Positions 1 through 11,696 are shown, counted from the stretch's first letter. The stretch is DNA of 51,275 nt from Deltaproteobacteria bacterium (GCA_009379725.1 WHTF01000015.1:1-51275), one strand, 5' to 3'. Numbers and translations are program-made. Notes: generated from the sequence alone by a model not told the origin.

Positions 1-1079
1 GCTTCGGGCGGCATCAGTGACGTGAGTCCGCGACCGGCCAGTTCGCTTTCGAATTTCTCTCTGACCCATTTGTCCTCGTTGACGTACTCGATCTGATCCT
101 TGGCGCGGTCTTCGACTTTCTCGGCGTGGCCATGGAACTGCATCGGCGGGTGGAGTGCCAGATAGCGTGCTGGATCGCCGCCGGCGTTGAAGTGCTGGTG
201 GAACCACTTATTCGGCGGCACGAAGCAGCTCGCCTCATGCCAGGGGACGACGACTTTGTCTTTACCTTCTTCCCACATGATCGAGTAACCCTCGCCGACG
301 GGAATGACGATCACCCGGCCCGGTCCGTGGCGGTGCGCTTTCTTGTACAAGCGAGCATCGAACACCGACATATGACAGGACATCTCCGAGTCGGGAAACT
401 GGATATAAACGCTGCGGCCGCCGGCACCGCGACGAGCATTACTGTCAAGCTTGTCCCAGGCGCGCATGTCGGGGAAAAAGTTACCGTACCAGTAAGCTCG
501 CCGGCCCCAGGATTCGTCCAGATTGTTTTGCGAGACCATCTTGGCCTCGGAGTAAAAATCCATCTCGTTCTGAATGTCGCCGCCTTCATAGATATTGCCG
601 AAAATGAAATTCACATCGCGCACGCCCGACAGGGTTAAAGGCATATAGCTATAATGAAGCAACCGAACCGGCTTATCTCCCTGCATATTACTGAACTGAT
701 GCGTGTAGTTATGTGGCACCAAGAACATGCTGTGCTTCTGCCATTCGAAATTCTTCTTGGCTCTTTTCTCGCCCGACCAAATGGTCGTGAGCCCCCGCCC
801 CTCAACAACGTAAACAATTTCATCCAGAGCAAACTTGAGCGGCGGCAAAGTCTTTCCGGGGGGTATTTCAGTGACCCGCGCAGCCGTCACGCCTTCTTGA
901 CCGACGAGTTGGATAAAGGCCGAATTGCACTGGCGCTCGTCCCACCAACCGAGCGGCAAAGTTCTCAAATCTTCGATGTAGTAACCGCGATGGATTGGAA
1001 TACCTCGAGCTTCCATCCATTCGTCGTAGGTGTAGAATTTACTCCACATTTTTCGTTCTGATTGCATCGCTTTGGACAT
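1..1079 (-). CDS. Bicupin protein, paralogue 1 (3' end cut by window edge)
   Basis: I read an open frame on the minus strand from an ATG at 1079 (preceded by GGGGAG) with no stop before position 1, giving 359 codons. It aligns almost end to end with the second bicupin at 4687-5820 and lacks only about the last 15-20 residues, so it is truncated by the window, not broken. The second half carries the cupin metal motif HRH (in KKAHRHGPGR) and a PPNKWFHQHFN motif. The first half keeps the second cupin motif but has no HxH in its first motif (PPLKFALDEIVYV). Family knowledge: bicupins of this build are often dioxygenases, isomerases or sugar/acid-binding enzymes. The substrate cannot be read from sequence. 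It sits at the end of a minus-strand run with two EamA transporters and the EutA-like gene, suggesting a shared role. Confidence 0.85.
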   Translation of the reverse strand, partial: MSKAMQSERKMWSKFYTYDEWMEARGIPIHRGYYIEDLRTLPLGWWDERQCNSAFIQLVGQEGVTAARVTEIPPGKTLPPLKFALDEIVYVVEGRGLTTIWSGEKRAKKNFEWQKHSMFLVPHNYTHQFSNMQGDKPVRLLHYSYMPLTLSGVRDVNFIFGNIYEGGDIQNEMDFYSEAKMVSQNNLDESWGRRAYWYGNFFPDMRAWDKLDSNARRGAGGRSVYIQFPDSEMSCHMSVFDARLYKKAHRHGPGRVIVIPVGEGYSIMWEEGKDKVVVPWHEASCFVPPNKWFHQHFNAGGDPARYLALHPPMQFHGHAEKVEDRAKDQIEYVNEDKWVREKFESELAGRGLTSLMPPE

Positions 1080-1157
1080 TGCCGGTCTCCCCTTAAAGGC
1101 TTATCGTCCAATTCATATCATCATTAAAAACTGAAATCTTCCCTCGGACTATCTTGA

Positions 1158-2015
1158 TCATAGCGTCACGACAAGGATCGTCCCGCCGACAGTGAGAAGC
1201 GCGCCGATGACAACCCGAAGAGAAATCACCTCCAGGTCTTTCAGGAAGATCGCCGTCATCAACAAGGTCAATACTGGATTGGAGCTTATGAGCGGTTCAA
1301 CGATAACCACTTTTCCGTAGCTCAGCGCAAAAAACACCGAAAGTAATGCCGCGGTATTAAAAATGCCGGCGCTAAACAGCCACGCCGCACTATTGCGAGA
1401 CAGTTTTAGCGCCTTCCGGCCTCCTTGCGCTTGTAGCAAGACCCCGGAAAAAACAAAGCCCGCTGCAGCGGTAATCGCCGCTGCTCCCAGCGGAATATCG
1501 ACCAAACTCAGGCCAGCTTTGCGTAGTGTCGTCGATACGGCGAAGGCAAGAGCGCCGAGAATTGGAAAAATAATGTCGGCCTTGCGCCACTCGCCCTTAG
1601 CCGGCTTGGCCACAGAGAGCAGGACAACCCCCGAAATCACTAGCAATGTTCCGACGATGTTTTGTACCACCCAAATTTCGCCCAAGAAGACCACAGCAAA
1701 AACCGACGCAAAAATGGGCGAGGAGTTCACGATCGGCACCGAGCGCGCAACACCGATCCGTTCGATGCCGACATAGCTCAGGGTACGCCCGATACCCGGA
1801 GCGAAAACACCGGCCACTAGGAAAAACAATACCGCTGGCCGCCAAAATTCGGATAGCGGGACAAAGAACGGCACCAGAAGCCACAGCACCGCCGCGGTCA
1901 TAGATAAGGAAATGAAAGAGCCGGTTATAGCGTTCGACTGGACCAAGCCCCGACGGATCAAAATGTGCGCGATAGAGAAACAAAGCGCTGCCTGAAACGA
2001 GAAGTAAATATCCAT
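1158..2015 (-). CDS. EamA/DMT-family membrane transporter, copy 1
   Basis: A 285-residue, very hydrophobic protein with about ten membrane segments arranged as two EamA repeats, typical of drug/metabolite exporters (RhaT/YdcZ-like superfamily, usually about 280-300 residues). Recognisable stretches are the N-terminal FSFQAALCFSIAHILIRRGL and the PIVNSSPIFASVFAVVFLGE segment before the middle of the protein. The start ATG at 2015 follows GGCGGGAT. It lies 69 bp behind a clear paralogue (2085-2945) on the same strand, so the pair arose by tandem duplication. Position between the two bicupin genes suggests export or uptake of the metabolite those enzymes handle, but the substrate is unknown. Confidence 0.88.
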   Translation of the reverse strand: MDIYFSFQAALCFSIAHILIRRGLVQSNAITGSFISLSMTAAVLWLLVPFFVPLSEFWRPAVLFFLVAGVFAPGIGRTLSYVGIERIGVARSVPIVNSSPIFASVFAVVFLGEIWVVQNIVGTLLVISGVVLLSVAKPAKGEWRKADIIFPILGALAFAVSTTLRKAGLSLVDIPLGAAAITAAAGFVFSGVLLQAQGGRKALKLSRNSAAWLFSAGIFNTAALLSVFFALSYGKVVIVEPLISSNPVLTLLMTAIFLKDLEVISLRVVIGALLTVGGTILVVTL

Positions 2016-2084
2016 GGGTAGTCTTATCCCGCCCGGCGAAGGATTGCTGCCGGCCGTTTGCAGCCTACAGTCCCGAGCGATGAA

Positions 2085-2945
2085 TTATTTCACCGTTACG
2101 ACTAGAATCGTCCCTATCACAGTTACCGATGCGCCCAAAACAATACGGCCAGAAAGCCGTTCAATCTGTCTCAGAAAAATCGCGGTCCAGAGAATCGTCA
2201 GCAGCGGGTTACAAGCAATCAACGGCTCCACCTCGACGATTTTACCGACATTGAGGGCAGAGAAGACCGACAGGATCGCGCCTGTGTTGGCCAGTGCCGC
2301 GCCAAATAGCCAGCCGCCGCTGTGCCGATTAAACTCTAAAGCCTGGCGTCCACCGCGCAGCCAAACCAGCGTTAAAAGCACCAGGAATGCCGTGCCGATC
2401 GTGACGGCTGCGGCAAGCATGGGCATCTGCACGACCATTAACCCCGTTTTCCTGAGCAGAGTCGAAATACCAAACGCTACTGCAGCAAGGACGGGATAGA
2501 TCACATCCATCTTTTGCCATCGTCCCTGTGCCGGCTTGCCGGAGGAGAGGATGATTACGCCAACGATCACCAGCGCTGTGCCCAGAATGTTTTGTGGAGT
2601 CCAAATCTCGCCGAGAAAAAATACCGCCAAGAAGGACGAAAACATCGGCGCCGAATTGACGATGGGTGTCGTGCGCGCGACGCCTATGCGCTCAATGCCA
2701 ATATAGCCTAGCGTCTGGCCCATGGCCGGCGCAAAAAAGCCGCCGACGATGAAATAACCGATAGCTGGCGTTTGAAGCGCAGAAAGCGGGATGAAAACCA
2801 ACACCAATAGCCAAACTATCGCCGCGCTGGTTCCGAGTGAAATGACCGAACCGGTGAGAGCGTTGGAATAAACCAGCCCGCGCCGCAGCAGCACATGGGC
2901 GACCGAGAAGCACAGCGCCGCCTGGAAAGCGAAGTACTCAGCCAT
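2085..2945 (-). CDS. EamA/DMT-family membrane transporter, copy 2
   Basis: A 286-residue paralogue of the neighbouring transporter with the same landmarks: FAFQAALCFSVAHVLLRRGL at the N-terminus, GIERIGVARTTPIVNSAPMF near residues 84-103, and a C-terminal repeat ending IVLGASVTVIGTILVVTVK. About ten membrane helices are expected, in the inner membrane. The ATG at 2945 follows AAGGGCG. It is the first of the two EamA genes in the direction of transcription and sits behind the terminator of the EutA-like gene, so it may start a separate unit running into copy 1 and the first bicupin. Two near-equal copies could form a heterodimer, as some small DMT transporters do, or could simply differ in substrate; sequence alone does not decide. 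Confidence 0.88.
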   Translation of the reverse strand: MAEYFAFQAALCFSVAHVLLRRGLVYSNALTGSVISLGTSAAIVWLLVLVFIPLSALQTPAIGYFIVGGFFAPAMGQTLGYIGIERIGVARTTPIVNSAPMFSSFLAVFFLGEIWTPQNILGTALVIVGVIILSSGKPAQGRWQKMDVIYPVLAAVAFGISTLLRKTGLMVVQMPMLAAAVTIGTAFLVLLTLVWLRGGRQALEFNRHSGGWLFGAALANTGAILSVFSALNVGKIVEVEPLIACNPLLTILWTAIFLRQIERLSGRIVLGASVTVIGTILVVTVK

Positions 2946-2997
2946 CGATGACGCCCTTTACGGTCAAATAGCAGCCAACCAAGGCGACCTCAAAAGC

Positions 2998-3025
2998 AAA
3001 GGCCCCGCGGTTATGCGAGGCCTTT
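2998..3025 (-). terminator. Rho-independent terminator after the EutA-like gene
   Basis: Inverted repeat AAAGGCC (2998-3004) with GGCCTTT (3019-3025), extended inside by CGC/GCG. On the minus strand it is followed by a T-rich run (TTTGCTTTTG). It lies 35 bp behind the stop of the EutA-like gene, so it most likely ends that transcript. Confidence 0.75.
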
Positions 3026-3059
3026 AGTCTGGACGAAACAACCGGTTTAAGAACAACGA

Positions 3060-4577
3060 TTAGTCAATGTTTGTCTTTGGGAACATAAGCGATTTGACAG
3101 TGACGGGTATAACTTCGGTGATGCCCAGACACTCACCGATGTCGATATAATCCAAATCGCCCACCTCGATACCGTCCACCGCGATAATATCGCGCTCGAC
3201 CTTGAGCTCGTCCCTGAGAATTCCGCCCAGCGACTTGGCGATATCCAAATCGAGGGTCAGATAAAGCGGGCAATTGCCATCTTCGGCATCCTTCAAAATC
3301 TCGGCAATGCCCTCAGCGAGCTTGCGCACCGACTGATAGTCGGGCTGTCCATCCACAGTCAGAGATAAAGCTAAGCCTGAAGTAAACCGTGACAGGTCGA
3401 ACTTTGCTAACGCCTGTTTCAGCGCAGCATCTACGGAGACATCCTTGCGCACTGCCGCTTGGATGACTTTAAGACCATGTACCGGTAATGCTTTCAGATT
3501 GGAAACGTAACTGGTGTTGCCGCTGGCCTGAATCGTGTATTCTCCCGCGCCGATGACGGTGGCGCGAATGCCTTCAATGGGTTCGCGCAACACCTCCTTG
3601 GGTAAGGTTTTTAGATACTCCCGCATATTCTTGCCGAGCACCGGACCGATGTCGCCGTAAGCTTTTGAATCACGATCATAAACATGCTCCGAAACGCCGC
3701 CGGAGAACACCAAATGTTGGACCTGCTTGAAACCTCCGTAGTTCAAAAACGGCGGCGTAACCATCAGTCGTTTGGCCATCGGCGAGATCGGTCCCTGCTC
3801 GATCGTTTCGAAGAGAATCTTCGCCATGTAAGCGCCGAAGTCCTCTTTCTGGTGATCGGTGATTTGATCTCCCAGGTCGATAGTGTGACCGAGCTCCTTC
3901 ATCATCATTCGGCCCGCATCCTCGATACGAGTGATGGTGTCTTGTTCATCGAATGCAATGAGGCGCGCCCCGATATTGATGGAAGCAGTCTGTGAAACAA
4001 CGCCGTCCTCTACTAGGGAAAACTTGGTCGTACCGCCGCCCATGTCGACGTTTAGAACTGTTTTGTGCTCCGATTTTGAAAGGTCCACGGCACCACAACC
4101 ATAGGCTGCCAGCAGAGCCTCATGATTGTGTCCCGCGGCGGCGCAGATAAATTTACCCGAATACTTTGCAAACGCCTCGACGATGGGCTGGGCGTTTTCT
4201 TTTTTCAGCGCCTCGCCCGTAATGATTACGGCTCCCGTGTCGACATCTTCCGGCGTCAAGCCCGCCTCTTTGTACGCCCTTTGAATGAAGGCGTTGACTT
4301 CATCCGTGTCGATCTTGGTCGCAGAAATATACGGCGTCAGCATGATCGGCGAACGATAAAGCACTTCACGATTGGTAACCTTGAACCTGCCGGAAAGCGA
4401 CGCGCCTTCACGCCGCAGCGTGATCTGCGAAAAAATGAGATGCGAAGTCGAAGAGCCGATATCGATGCCCACGCTTTTAAGCGAGAACATTTCCAACCCC
4501 TCGATATCCGTGACGATTTCGTCGTCCTTGATGATGAAGTTATCCGGATGGTCGTGATCATAAATATCGTCGTGCAT
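3060..4577 (-). CDS. EutA-like ethanolamine ammonia-lyase reactivating factor (ASKHA ATPase)
   Basis: A 505-residue protein resembling EutA, the ATPase that exchanges damaged cobalamin in ethanolamine ammonia-lyase. Visible ASKHA (actin/Hsp70-fold) motifs are VGIDIGSSTSH near residues 36-46 (phosphate 1), NVDMGGGTTKFSLV near 175-188 (phosphate 2) and VIGAGEYTIQASGN in the C-terminal half. E. coli EutA is about 467 residues, so this one carries some 40 extra, including an acidic His/Asp-rich N-terminus. The ATG at 4577 has GGCGGA close upstream. No eutB, eutC or other eut gene is present here; instead it lies between bicupin and EamA genes. It could reactivate a lyase encoded elsewhere or serve a different enzyme. 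The family call is firm; the substrate enzyme is inference. Confidence 0.8.
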   Translation of the reverse strand: MHDDIYDHDHPDNFIIKDDEIVTDIEGLEMFSLKSVGIDIGSSTSHLIFSQITLRREGASLSGRFKVTNREVLYRSPIMLTPYISATKIDTDEVNAFIQRAYKEAGLTPEDVDTGAVIITGEALKKENAQPIVEAFAKYSGKFICAAAGHNHEALLAAYGCGAVDLSKSEHKTVLNVDMGGGTTKFSLVEDGVVSQTASINIGARLIAFDEQDTITRIEDAGRMMMKELGHTIDLGDQITDHQKEDFGAYMAKILFETIEQGPISPMAKRLMVTPPFLNYGGFKQVQHLVFSGGVSEHVYDRDSKAYGDIGPVLGKNMREYLKTLPKEVLREPIEGIRATVIGAGEYTIQASGNTSYVSNLKALPVHGLKVIQAAVRKDVSVDAALKQALAKFDLSRFTSGLALSLTVDGQPDYQSVRKLAEGIAEILKDAEDGNCPLYLTLDLDIAKSLGGILRDELKVERDIIAVDGIEVGDLDYIDIGECLGITEVIPVTVKSLMFPKTNID

Positions 4578-4624
4578 AGGTCCGCCTTGCTAAATTTAAT
4601 GTTCTTCTCTATTCCCCACAAACA

Positions 4625-4650
4625 AGAATCCCCGCCGCGGCGGGGATTCT
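4625..4650 (-). terminator. Perfect 13-bp hairpin terminator after the second bicupin
   Basis: A perfect inverted repeat, AGAATCCCCGCCG against CGGCGGGGATTCT with no loop bases between the arms. It lies 36 bp behind the bicupin stop at 4687 and is followed on the minus strand by TTGTTTGT. It separates the bicupin/ATP synthase unit from the EutA-like gene. Confidence 0.75.
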
Positions 4651-4686
4651 TTCCTTCGACTCTTTGGCACGCGCCTGAGTACGCTG

Positions 4687-5820
4687 TTATTGCTTTCCCA
4701 TCGCCTTGGACCACTCGTAGCCGGGGTTGGTATAGCATTCATCAGGCATGATGCTCTTGATCCCGCGTTTGCCAAGTTCTTCCGCGAACTTTTCGCGGAC
4801 GTACGGATCCTCCTGCGTGTACTCGATCTGATCCTTGGCCCGGTCTTCGACTTTCTCCGCATGACCGTGAAACTGCATGGGCGGATGGAGCGCCAGATAG
4901 CGCGCCATGTCCCCGCCGGCATTGAAATGCTGATGGAACCACTTATTGGGTGGTGTAACCATGCTGCATTCATGCCATGGGCAAACGATCTTCTCTTTGC
5001 CCTCTTCCCACATGATCGAATAGCCTTCGCCCGCCGGAATAATGATGGCGCGGCCAGGACCATGACGGTGCGCTTTTTTGTAGGTCTTTGGGGCGAACAC
5101 GGACATATGCGCCGTTAATTCTGAATTGGGAAACTGGATAAAAACACTCTTACCGCCGGCACCGCGCCGTTCGTTGGCATCCAGTTTGTTCCAAGCGCGC
5201 ATGTCGGGAAAGAAGTTGCCATACCAAAATGCTCGCATTCCCAACCCCTCATCGGCGTCTTTTGCTTGCACCATCTTGGCTTCAGAGTAAAAGTCGCCCT
5301 CGCTGGCGCCGTTCTTCGGCTCGTAGGGATTGTTGAAATACATGTCAGGTTCGGGCAACGCCGACATCGCCATCGGCATATAGCTGTAGTGGAAAAGCCG
5401 GATCGGTTTATCACCCTGCATGTTGCTGAAGACGTGCCAATGATTGCGCGGCACCAGATAGAGCGCGTGCTCTTGCCACTCGAAACTCTTCTTGGCTTTT
5501 CCTTCACCGGCCCAAACGGTGGTAAGACCGCGGCCGGAGCAGACATAGACCAGCTCGTCCAAAGCAAATTTTACCGGCGGCAGCGATTTACCGGGCGCGA
5601 TTTCCGTAACCCGGGCCGAGGTAACACCCTCCTGACCCAATAATTGGATGAACGCCGCTTTGCACTGCCGTTCTTCCCACCACTCCAGCTCCACCGTGCG
5701 CAAATCTTCGATATAATACCCGGTGTGAATTGGAATTCCCTTGGTTTTCATCCATCGATCGTAAGTAAACTCTTTACTCCACATCGATATGACGGGTTCT
5801 TTGTTAGCCGCTTCGGCCAT
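4687..5820 (-). CDS. Bicupin protein, paralogue 2
   Basis: A 377-residue cytoplasmic-looking protein (no signal peptide) with two cupin barrels, roughly residues 60-180 and 215-340. The second barrel has HRH at about 249-251 and PPNKWFHQHFN near 290-300, enough for a metal site. The first barrel keeps VPRNHWHVFSN but has PPVKFALDELVYV where the HxH motif should be, so it has probably lost metal binding. The ATG at 5820 has a strong AAGGAGG. It begins only 22 bp after the stop of atpC on the same strand, with no terminator between, so it is probably co-transcribed with the ATP synthase genes and ended by the hairpin at 4625-4650. It is a close paralogue of the gene at the left edge. Reaction unknown. 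Confidence 0.87.
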   Translation of the reverse strand: MAEAANKEPVISMWSKEFTYDRWMKTKGIPIHTGYYIEDLRTVELEWWEERQCKAAFIQLLGQEGVTSARVTEIAPGKSLPPVKFALDELVYVCSGRGLTTVWAGEGKAKKSFEWQEHALYLVPRNHWHVFSNMQGDKPIRLFHYSYMPMAMSALPEPDMYFNNPYEPKNGASEGDFYSEAKMVQAKDADEGLGMRAFWYGNFFPDMRAWNKLDANERRGAGGKSVFIQFPNSELTAHMSVFAPKTYKKAHRHGPGRAIIIPAGEGYSIMWEEGKEKIVCPWHECSMVTPPNKWFHQHFNAGGDMARYLALHPPMQFHGHAEKVEDRAKDQIEYTQEDPYVREKFAEELGKRGIKSIMPDECYTNPGYEWSKAMGKQ

Positions 5821-5842
5821 AATATTTCCTCCTTATCCTGCT

Positions 5843-6256
5843 TTATCTCGCTTCTTTTGCAGCGACCTGAAGCCGTATCAGGGCTCGACGCAGGGCCGCC
5901 CCGGCGGCTGCGAAATCCTTATCCTCAAATTGCAGCTCGCTCAAGCGCCGTTCGGCCTTATCTTTTGCCATCCGGGCGCGATCAACATCAATCTCTGATC
6001 CGAATTCAGCCACTGATGCCAGCACGGTCATGACATTATCTAAAACCTCAGCATATCCACCGCTTACCGCTAGAAATCGTCTCGTCCCTCCCTGTTTATA
6101 GCTCATCTCACCAGGTTCCAGAAGAGACAGGAATGAGATGTGATTCGGCAGCACGCCAAATTCACCCTTCACTCCGGGCCCGGTGACTTCGTCTACCTCC
6201 TCGTCGAGAACGAGGCGGGCGGGTGTCACTACTCTGAGTCTGATCTTATCTGCCAT
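5843..6256 (-). CDS. atpC: F-type ATP synthase epsilon subunit
   Basis: The 137-residue epsilon subunit of the F1 central stalk, which couples rotation and restrains ATP hydrolysis. The N-terminal beta-sandwich begins MADKIRLRVVTPARLVLDEE, with GPGVKGEFGVLPNHISFLS typical of the family, and a helical hairpin ends the protein (RMAKDKAERRLSELQ). I chose the ATG at 6256 over an in-frame TTG at 6298 because it gives the usual family length and start. It follows atpD by 56 bp and precedes the second bicupin by 22 bp, all on the minus strand. Confidence 0.95.
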   Translation of the reverse strand: MADKIRLRVVTPARLVLDEEVDEVTGPGVKGEFGVLPNHISFLSLLEPGEMSYKQGGTRRFLAVSGGYAEVLDNVMTVLASVAEFGSEIDVDRARMAKDKAERRLSELQFEDKDFAAAGAALRRALIRLQVAAKEAR

Positions 6257-6312
6257 CTCTGTAGAAAGTCCAGTGTGAGGCGTTGGCCTTAATCGCAAAC
6301 CGCCTTGTTTGT

Positions 6313-8607
<2,295 letters not shown>

Positions 8608-8608
<1 letters not shown>

Positions 8609-10116
8609 TACGATTTGAAAACTACTTTGAACTCTTCCAATACCTTGACGAGTAGGGAGCGGAGATCGCTATCGATTTCGCGCTTCTTGAGAATATCGGC
8701 ATAGAGGTCCGGGTACTTTGTTTGCACAAATAGCGGCAGATCTTGCTCGTATTTTTTGATCGACGCCAAAGGCAGTTCATCAATGAACCCGTTGGTACCG
8801 GCAAAAATGATTACAACTTGTTTTTCCACTGGCAGCGGTTGGTATTGATCTTGTTTTAGTAACTCAACAAGGCGACTTCCACGGTTGAGTTGCCGTTGGG
8901 TCGCCTGGTCCAAGTCCGAACCGAACTGGGCGAAGGCCGCCATCTCACGATACTGCGCGAGCTCAAGCCGCATGGTACCGGCGACTTGCTTCATGGCCTT
9001 GATCTGCGCATTACCGCCGACTCTGGAGACCGAGATGCCGACATTGATTGCAGGTCGCACGCCTGAATAAAAAAGGTCGCTTTCCAAAAAGATTTGACCA
9101 TCCGTGATGGAGATGACATTGGTCGGAATATAGGCCGAAACATCACCGGCTTGGGTTTCGATAATCGGTAGCGCGGTCAACGATCCAGCGCCCATAGCGT
9201 CGCTCATTTTGGCCGCGCGCTCCAGCAAACGAGAGTGGAGATAAAATACGTCACCCGGATAAGCTTCGCGTCCAGGCGGCCGACGCAGCAGTAAGGAAAG
9301 CTGCCGGTAAGCCACCGCGTGTTTGGAAAGATCGTCGTACACTACTAGGGCATGCCCGCCGTTGTCGCGCATATATTCGCCGATGGTGCAGCCGCTGTAG
9401 GGCGCGATGTACTGGAGAGGCGCCGATTCCGAAGCGGTGGCGGCCACGACGATGGTATAGTCCATGGCGCCCCGCTCTCTGAGTTTATCGACCACCTGAG
9501 CGACTGTGGAGCGTTTCTGACCGATCGCGACGTAAATGCAAATAACATTACCGCCTTTTTGGTTAATGATGGTGTCGATGGCAACCGCCGTCTTGCCCGT
9601 TTGTCGATCGCCGATGATCAGCTCGCGCTGTCCACGGCCGATGGGAATCATCGCGTCAATGGCTTTCAAACCAGTCTGCAAGGGCTCTTTCACGGGCTGC
9701 CGCGCCACAATACCTGGAGCCTTGATCTCAATACGTCTACGCTCGCTACTTTCAATTGGGCCACGGCCATCAATCGGTTCGCCCAATGCGTTTACGACGC
9801 GCCCGATAAGGGCGTTACCGACAGGCACCTCGGCAATACGGCCAGTGCGTTTTACCGTATCGCCCTCTTTGACCATGTGAGTCTCGCCGAACAGCGCGGC
9901 GCCGACGTTATCCTCCTCAAGATTGAGCGTCAGGCCGAAGATATTATGGGGAAATTCGAGCAATTCGCCCGCGGCCACTCTATCGAGCCCATAAATGCGA
10001 GCAATACCGTCACCGGTCGAAAGAACAGTGCCGATTTCCTGGATCTCGACTGTTTTCTCGTAATCGCGAATCTGTTCTTTGATAATTCGACTAATTTCCG
10101 CCGTTCCGATCTGCAT
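8608..10116 (-). CDS. atpA: F-type ATP synthase alpha subunit
   Basis: The 502-residue non-catalytic nucleotide-binding F1 subunit. Walker A GDRQTGKT falls near residue 170, as in other bacteria. The [19 protein letters not shown] segment, [17 protein letters not shown] and the arginine-finger stretch ([15 protein letters not shown]) are intact. The ATG at 10116 follows AAAGGAGCAA. It lies 10 bp behind atpH and overlaps atpG by one base. Nothing unusual is seen. Confidence 0.98.
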
Positions 10117-10126
10117 ATTTGCTCCT

Positions 10127-10669
10127 TTAAAACCCGCGTGCGATTCTTTGCTTCATCTTTTCAAGCTGTGTCCGGACACTCCCGTCGTAAACTTTTCCTT
10201 CAAGCTCAACGATGAGGCCACCCATGAGCTGCGGATCGCTTTCTTCGTGAACAATGACCTCTTTTCCTGAAAGCCGGCGCAGCGAACCACGCAGCCGCTC
10301 CGTCACTGCCGCCTCTAACGATGCCGTGGCAACGATCTTCGCTTCGACAAATCCCTTAGCCTCATTGATCATCCGCCGGTAGCTCGCCACGATGGAAGGC
10401 AGATAGTCCAAGCGGTCACGTTCGAGGAGAAGAGCCAAGAAATGTTCCACTATCAAAGACAGTTGCAAGCTTTTACTCACTTGGATCAGGATCTTCTTTC
10501 GGCTCTCCAATGCGAAGGCCGGATTACTTAATACCGTTTGAAGAGGCGACTGGTTATATGCGGAAACCCCGCGTTCGAGCTCGTCGCCGGTACTTTCCTC
10601 CTGACCGGCTTCCCGGGCCAATTGAAAAAGCGCCTTGGAATATCTGCGACTTAAACTGTCTTCAATCAT
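10127..10669 (-). CDS. atpH: F-type ATP synthase delta subunit
   Basis: A 180-residue OSCP/delta subunit that fixes the peripheral stalk to the top of F1. The N-terminal helical bundle starts [20 protein letters not shown]. The C-terminal part has the family segment [20 protein letters not shown] followed by [17 protein letters not shown], close to the usual GGxxxxxxxxxxDxSVxxxLxxL pattern. Its start ATG overlaps the atpF stop as ATGA (10666-10669), indicating coupling. Confidence 0.95.
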   Translation of the reverse strand: MIEDSLSRRYSKALFQLAREAGQEESTGDELERGVSAYNQSPLQTVLSNPAFALESRKKILIQVSKSLQLSLIVEHFLALLLERDRLDYLPSIVASYRRMINEAKGFVEAKIVATASLEAAVTERLRGSLRRLSGKEVIVHEESDPQLMGGLIVELEGKVYDGSVRTQLEKMKQRIARGF

Positions 10670-11214
10670 CTGACCTGCCCAACCTGCTGAATAAACTCTT
10701 CAACCAAACGAGCTTGGTCGGCTGGTGAAATATGGCGCCGCACCAGATCTGCAGCCAGCACCTTTGCCCTTTCGGCCATTTCCTCGAGGACCTGCTGTTT
10801 AGCAATCTTAATTTCCTGTTCGGCAAGAAACTCTGCATCACTCTTGATCTTAGTAGCCATTACTTCGGCTTCACTAATCACACGGGCTTTTTCTCTTTCG
10901 CCTTCGGTCTTGAGCAACTCTTGGATTGATTGGCCCTCCTGGTCCAGATTTGCCAAACGGTGTGTATAATCCTCAAGCACGGCTTTGGCTCGCTGTTTAC
11001 GCGTCTCAACCGCTGTGATTGTCGCCACGACTTCCGCGCGTCGGGATCGCAGAAAGCGACGGACCAAAGGCAAGGCGTAGTAATAAATAACCCCAACGTA
11101 AATCAGGAAATTAAGAAGTGGAAAAATGATTCCGCTGATGTCCGGGGCGTGATGCTCAGCGCCAGCGACGGACGCCCAAGCTTTGGCGGCCAAAAAAACC
11201 TCAAAGAGATTCAT
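10666..11214 (-). CDS. atpF: F-type ATP synthase b subunit (peripheral stalk)
   Basis: A 182-residue stalk subunit: a short hydrophobic N-terminal part, one membrane helix near residues 28-48 (IIFPLLNFLIYVGVIYYYAL), then a long charged coiled coil that ends [14 protein letters not shown]. It is the longer of two adjacent b-type genes and overlaps both neighbours by four bases (ATGA on each side). Having paired b and b' genes is usual in photosynthetic bacteria and in many deltaproteobacteria, where the two probably form a heterodimer. Confidence 0.93.
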   Translation of the reverse strand: MNLFEVFLAAKAWASVAGAEHHAPDISGIIFPLLNFLIYVGVIYYYALPLVRRFLRSRRAEVVATITAVETRKQRAKAVLEDYTHRLANLDQEGQSIQELLKTEGEREKARVISEAEVMATKIKSDAEFLAEQEIKIAKQQVLEEMAERAKVLAADLVRRHISPADQARLVEEFIQQVGQVR

Positions 11215-11639
11215 CCGACCCTCCTGCCAAGGATTTTGCTCACCATATCGTGAGCAACCGCTTCAGCCTGCTGGAGAGCCAACTCACGTTCATTGGCTAG
11301 CTGGTTTTGGATTTCGAGCCGGACTCGCGCCAACGTGTGTGCGGCTTCCTCACGCGCCCGGTTTATGAGATCCTCTCTTTGCTGGCGCCCTTCTTGGCTA
11401 ATCGAATCCTTAGTAGCGTTGCCGGCAGCTGCCGCCTTGGCGATACCATCTTCGTATTGAGCCCGTAGGCGCTCGCCCTCGTCCTCCAAATCAGAATATT
11501 CCTCCTGGGCTCCGGCGGTTTTGCGCTCCCGCTCATCCAAAAGCGCTATATAGGGCCGGAAGAATACTTTGCTGAGGACAACCCAAAGCACCAGAAACAG
11601 CAAAATCTGCCAAAGTATTGAGTAGTCTAAGGCGATCAT
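11211..11639 (-). CDS. atpF': F-type ATP synthase b' subunit (peripheral stalk)
   Basis: A 142-residue second stalk subunit. One membrane helix near residues 7-25 (ILWQILLFLVLWVVLSKVFF) is followed by FRPYIALLDERERKTAGA, a landmark of b/b' proteins, and then a heptad-rich coiled coil. It is the first ATP synthase gene transcribed in this group. The ATG at 11639 has only a weak GAAG ribosome site. A 156-bp gap with a palindrome (11697-11709) separates it from the bactofilin gene. Confidence 0.93.
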   Translation of the reverse strand: MIALDYSILWQILLFLVLWVVLSKVFFRPYIALLDERERKTAGAQEEYSDLEDEGERLRAQYEDGIAKAAAAGNATKDSISQEGRQQREDLINRAREEAAHTLARVRLEIQNQLANERELALQQAEAVAHDMVSKILGRRVG

Positions 11640-11696
11640 TATGATTTAACTTCGCGAAAATTTTGGCTCTAGCTAGTCTCCAACTCCGCTCAAGCT

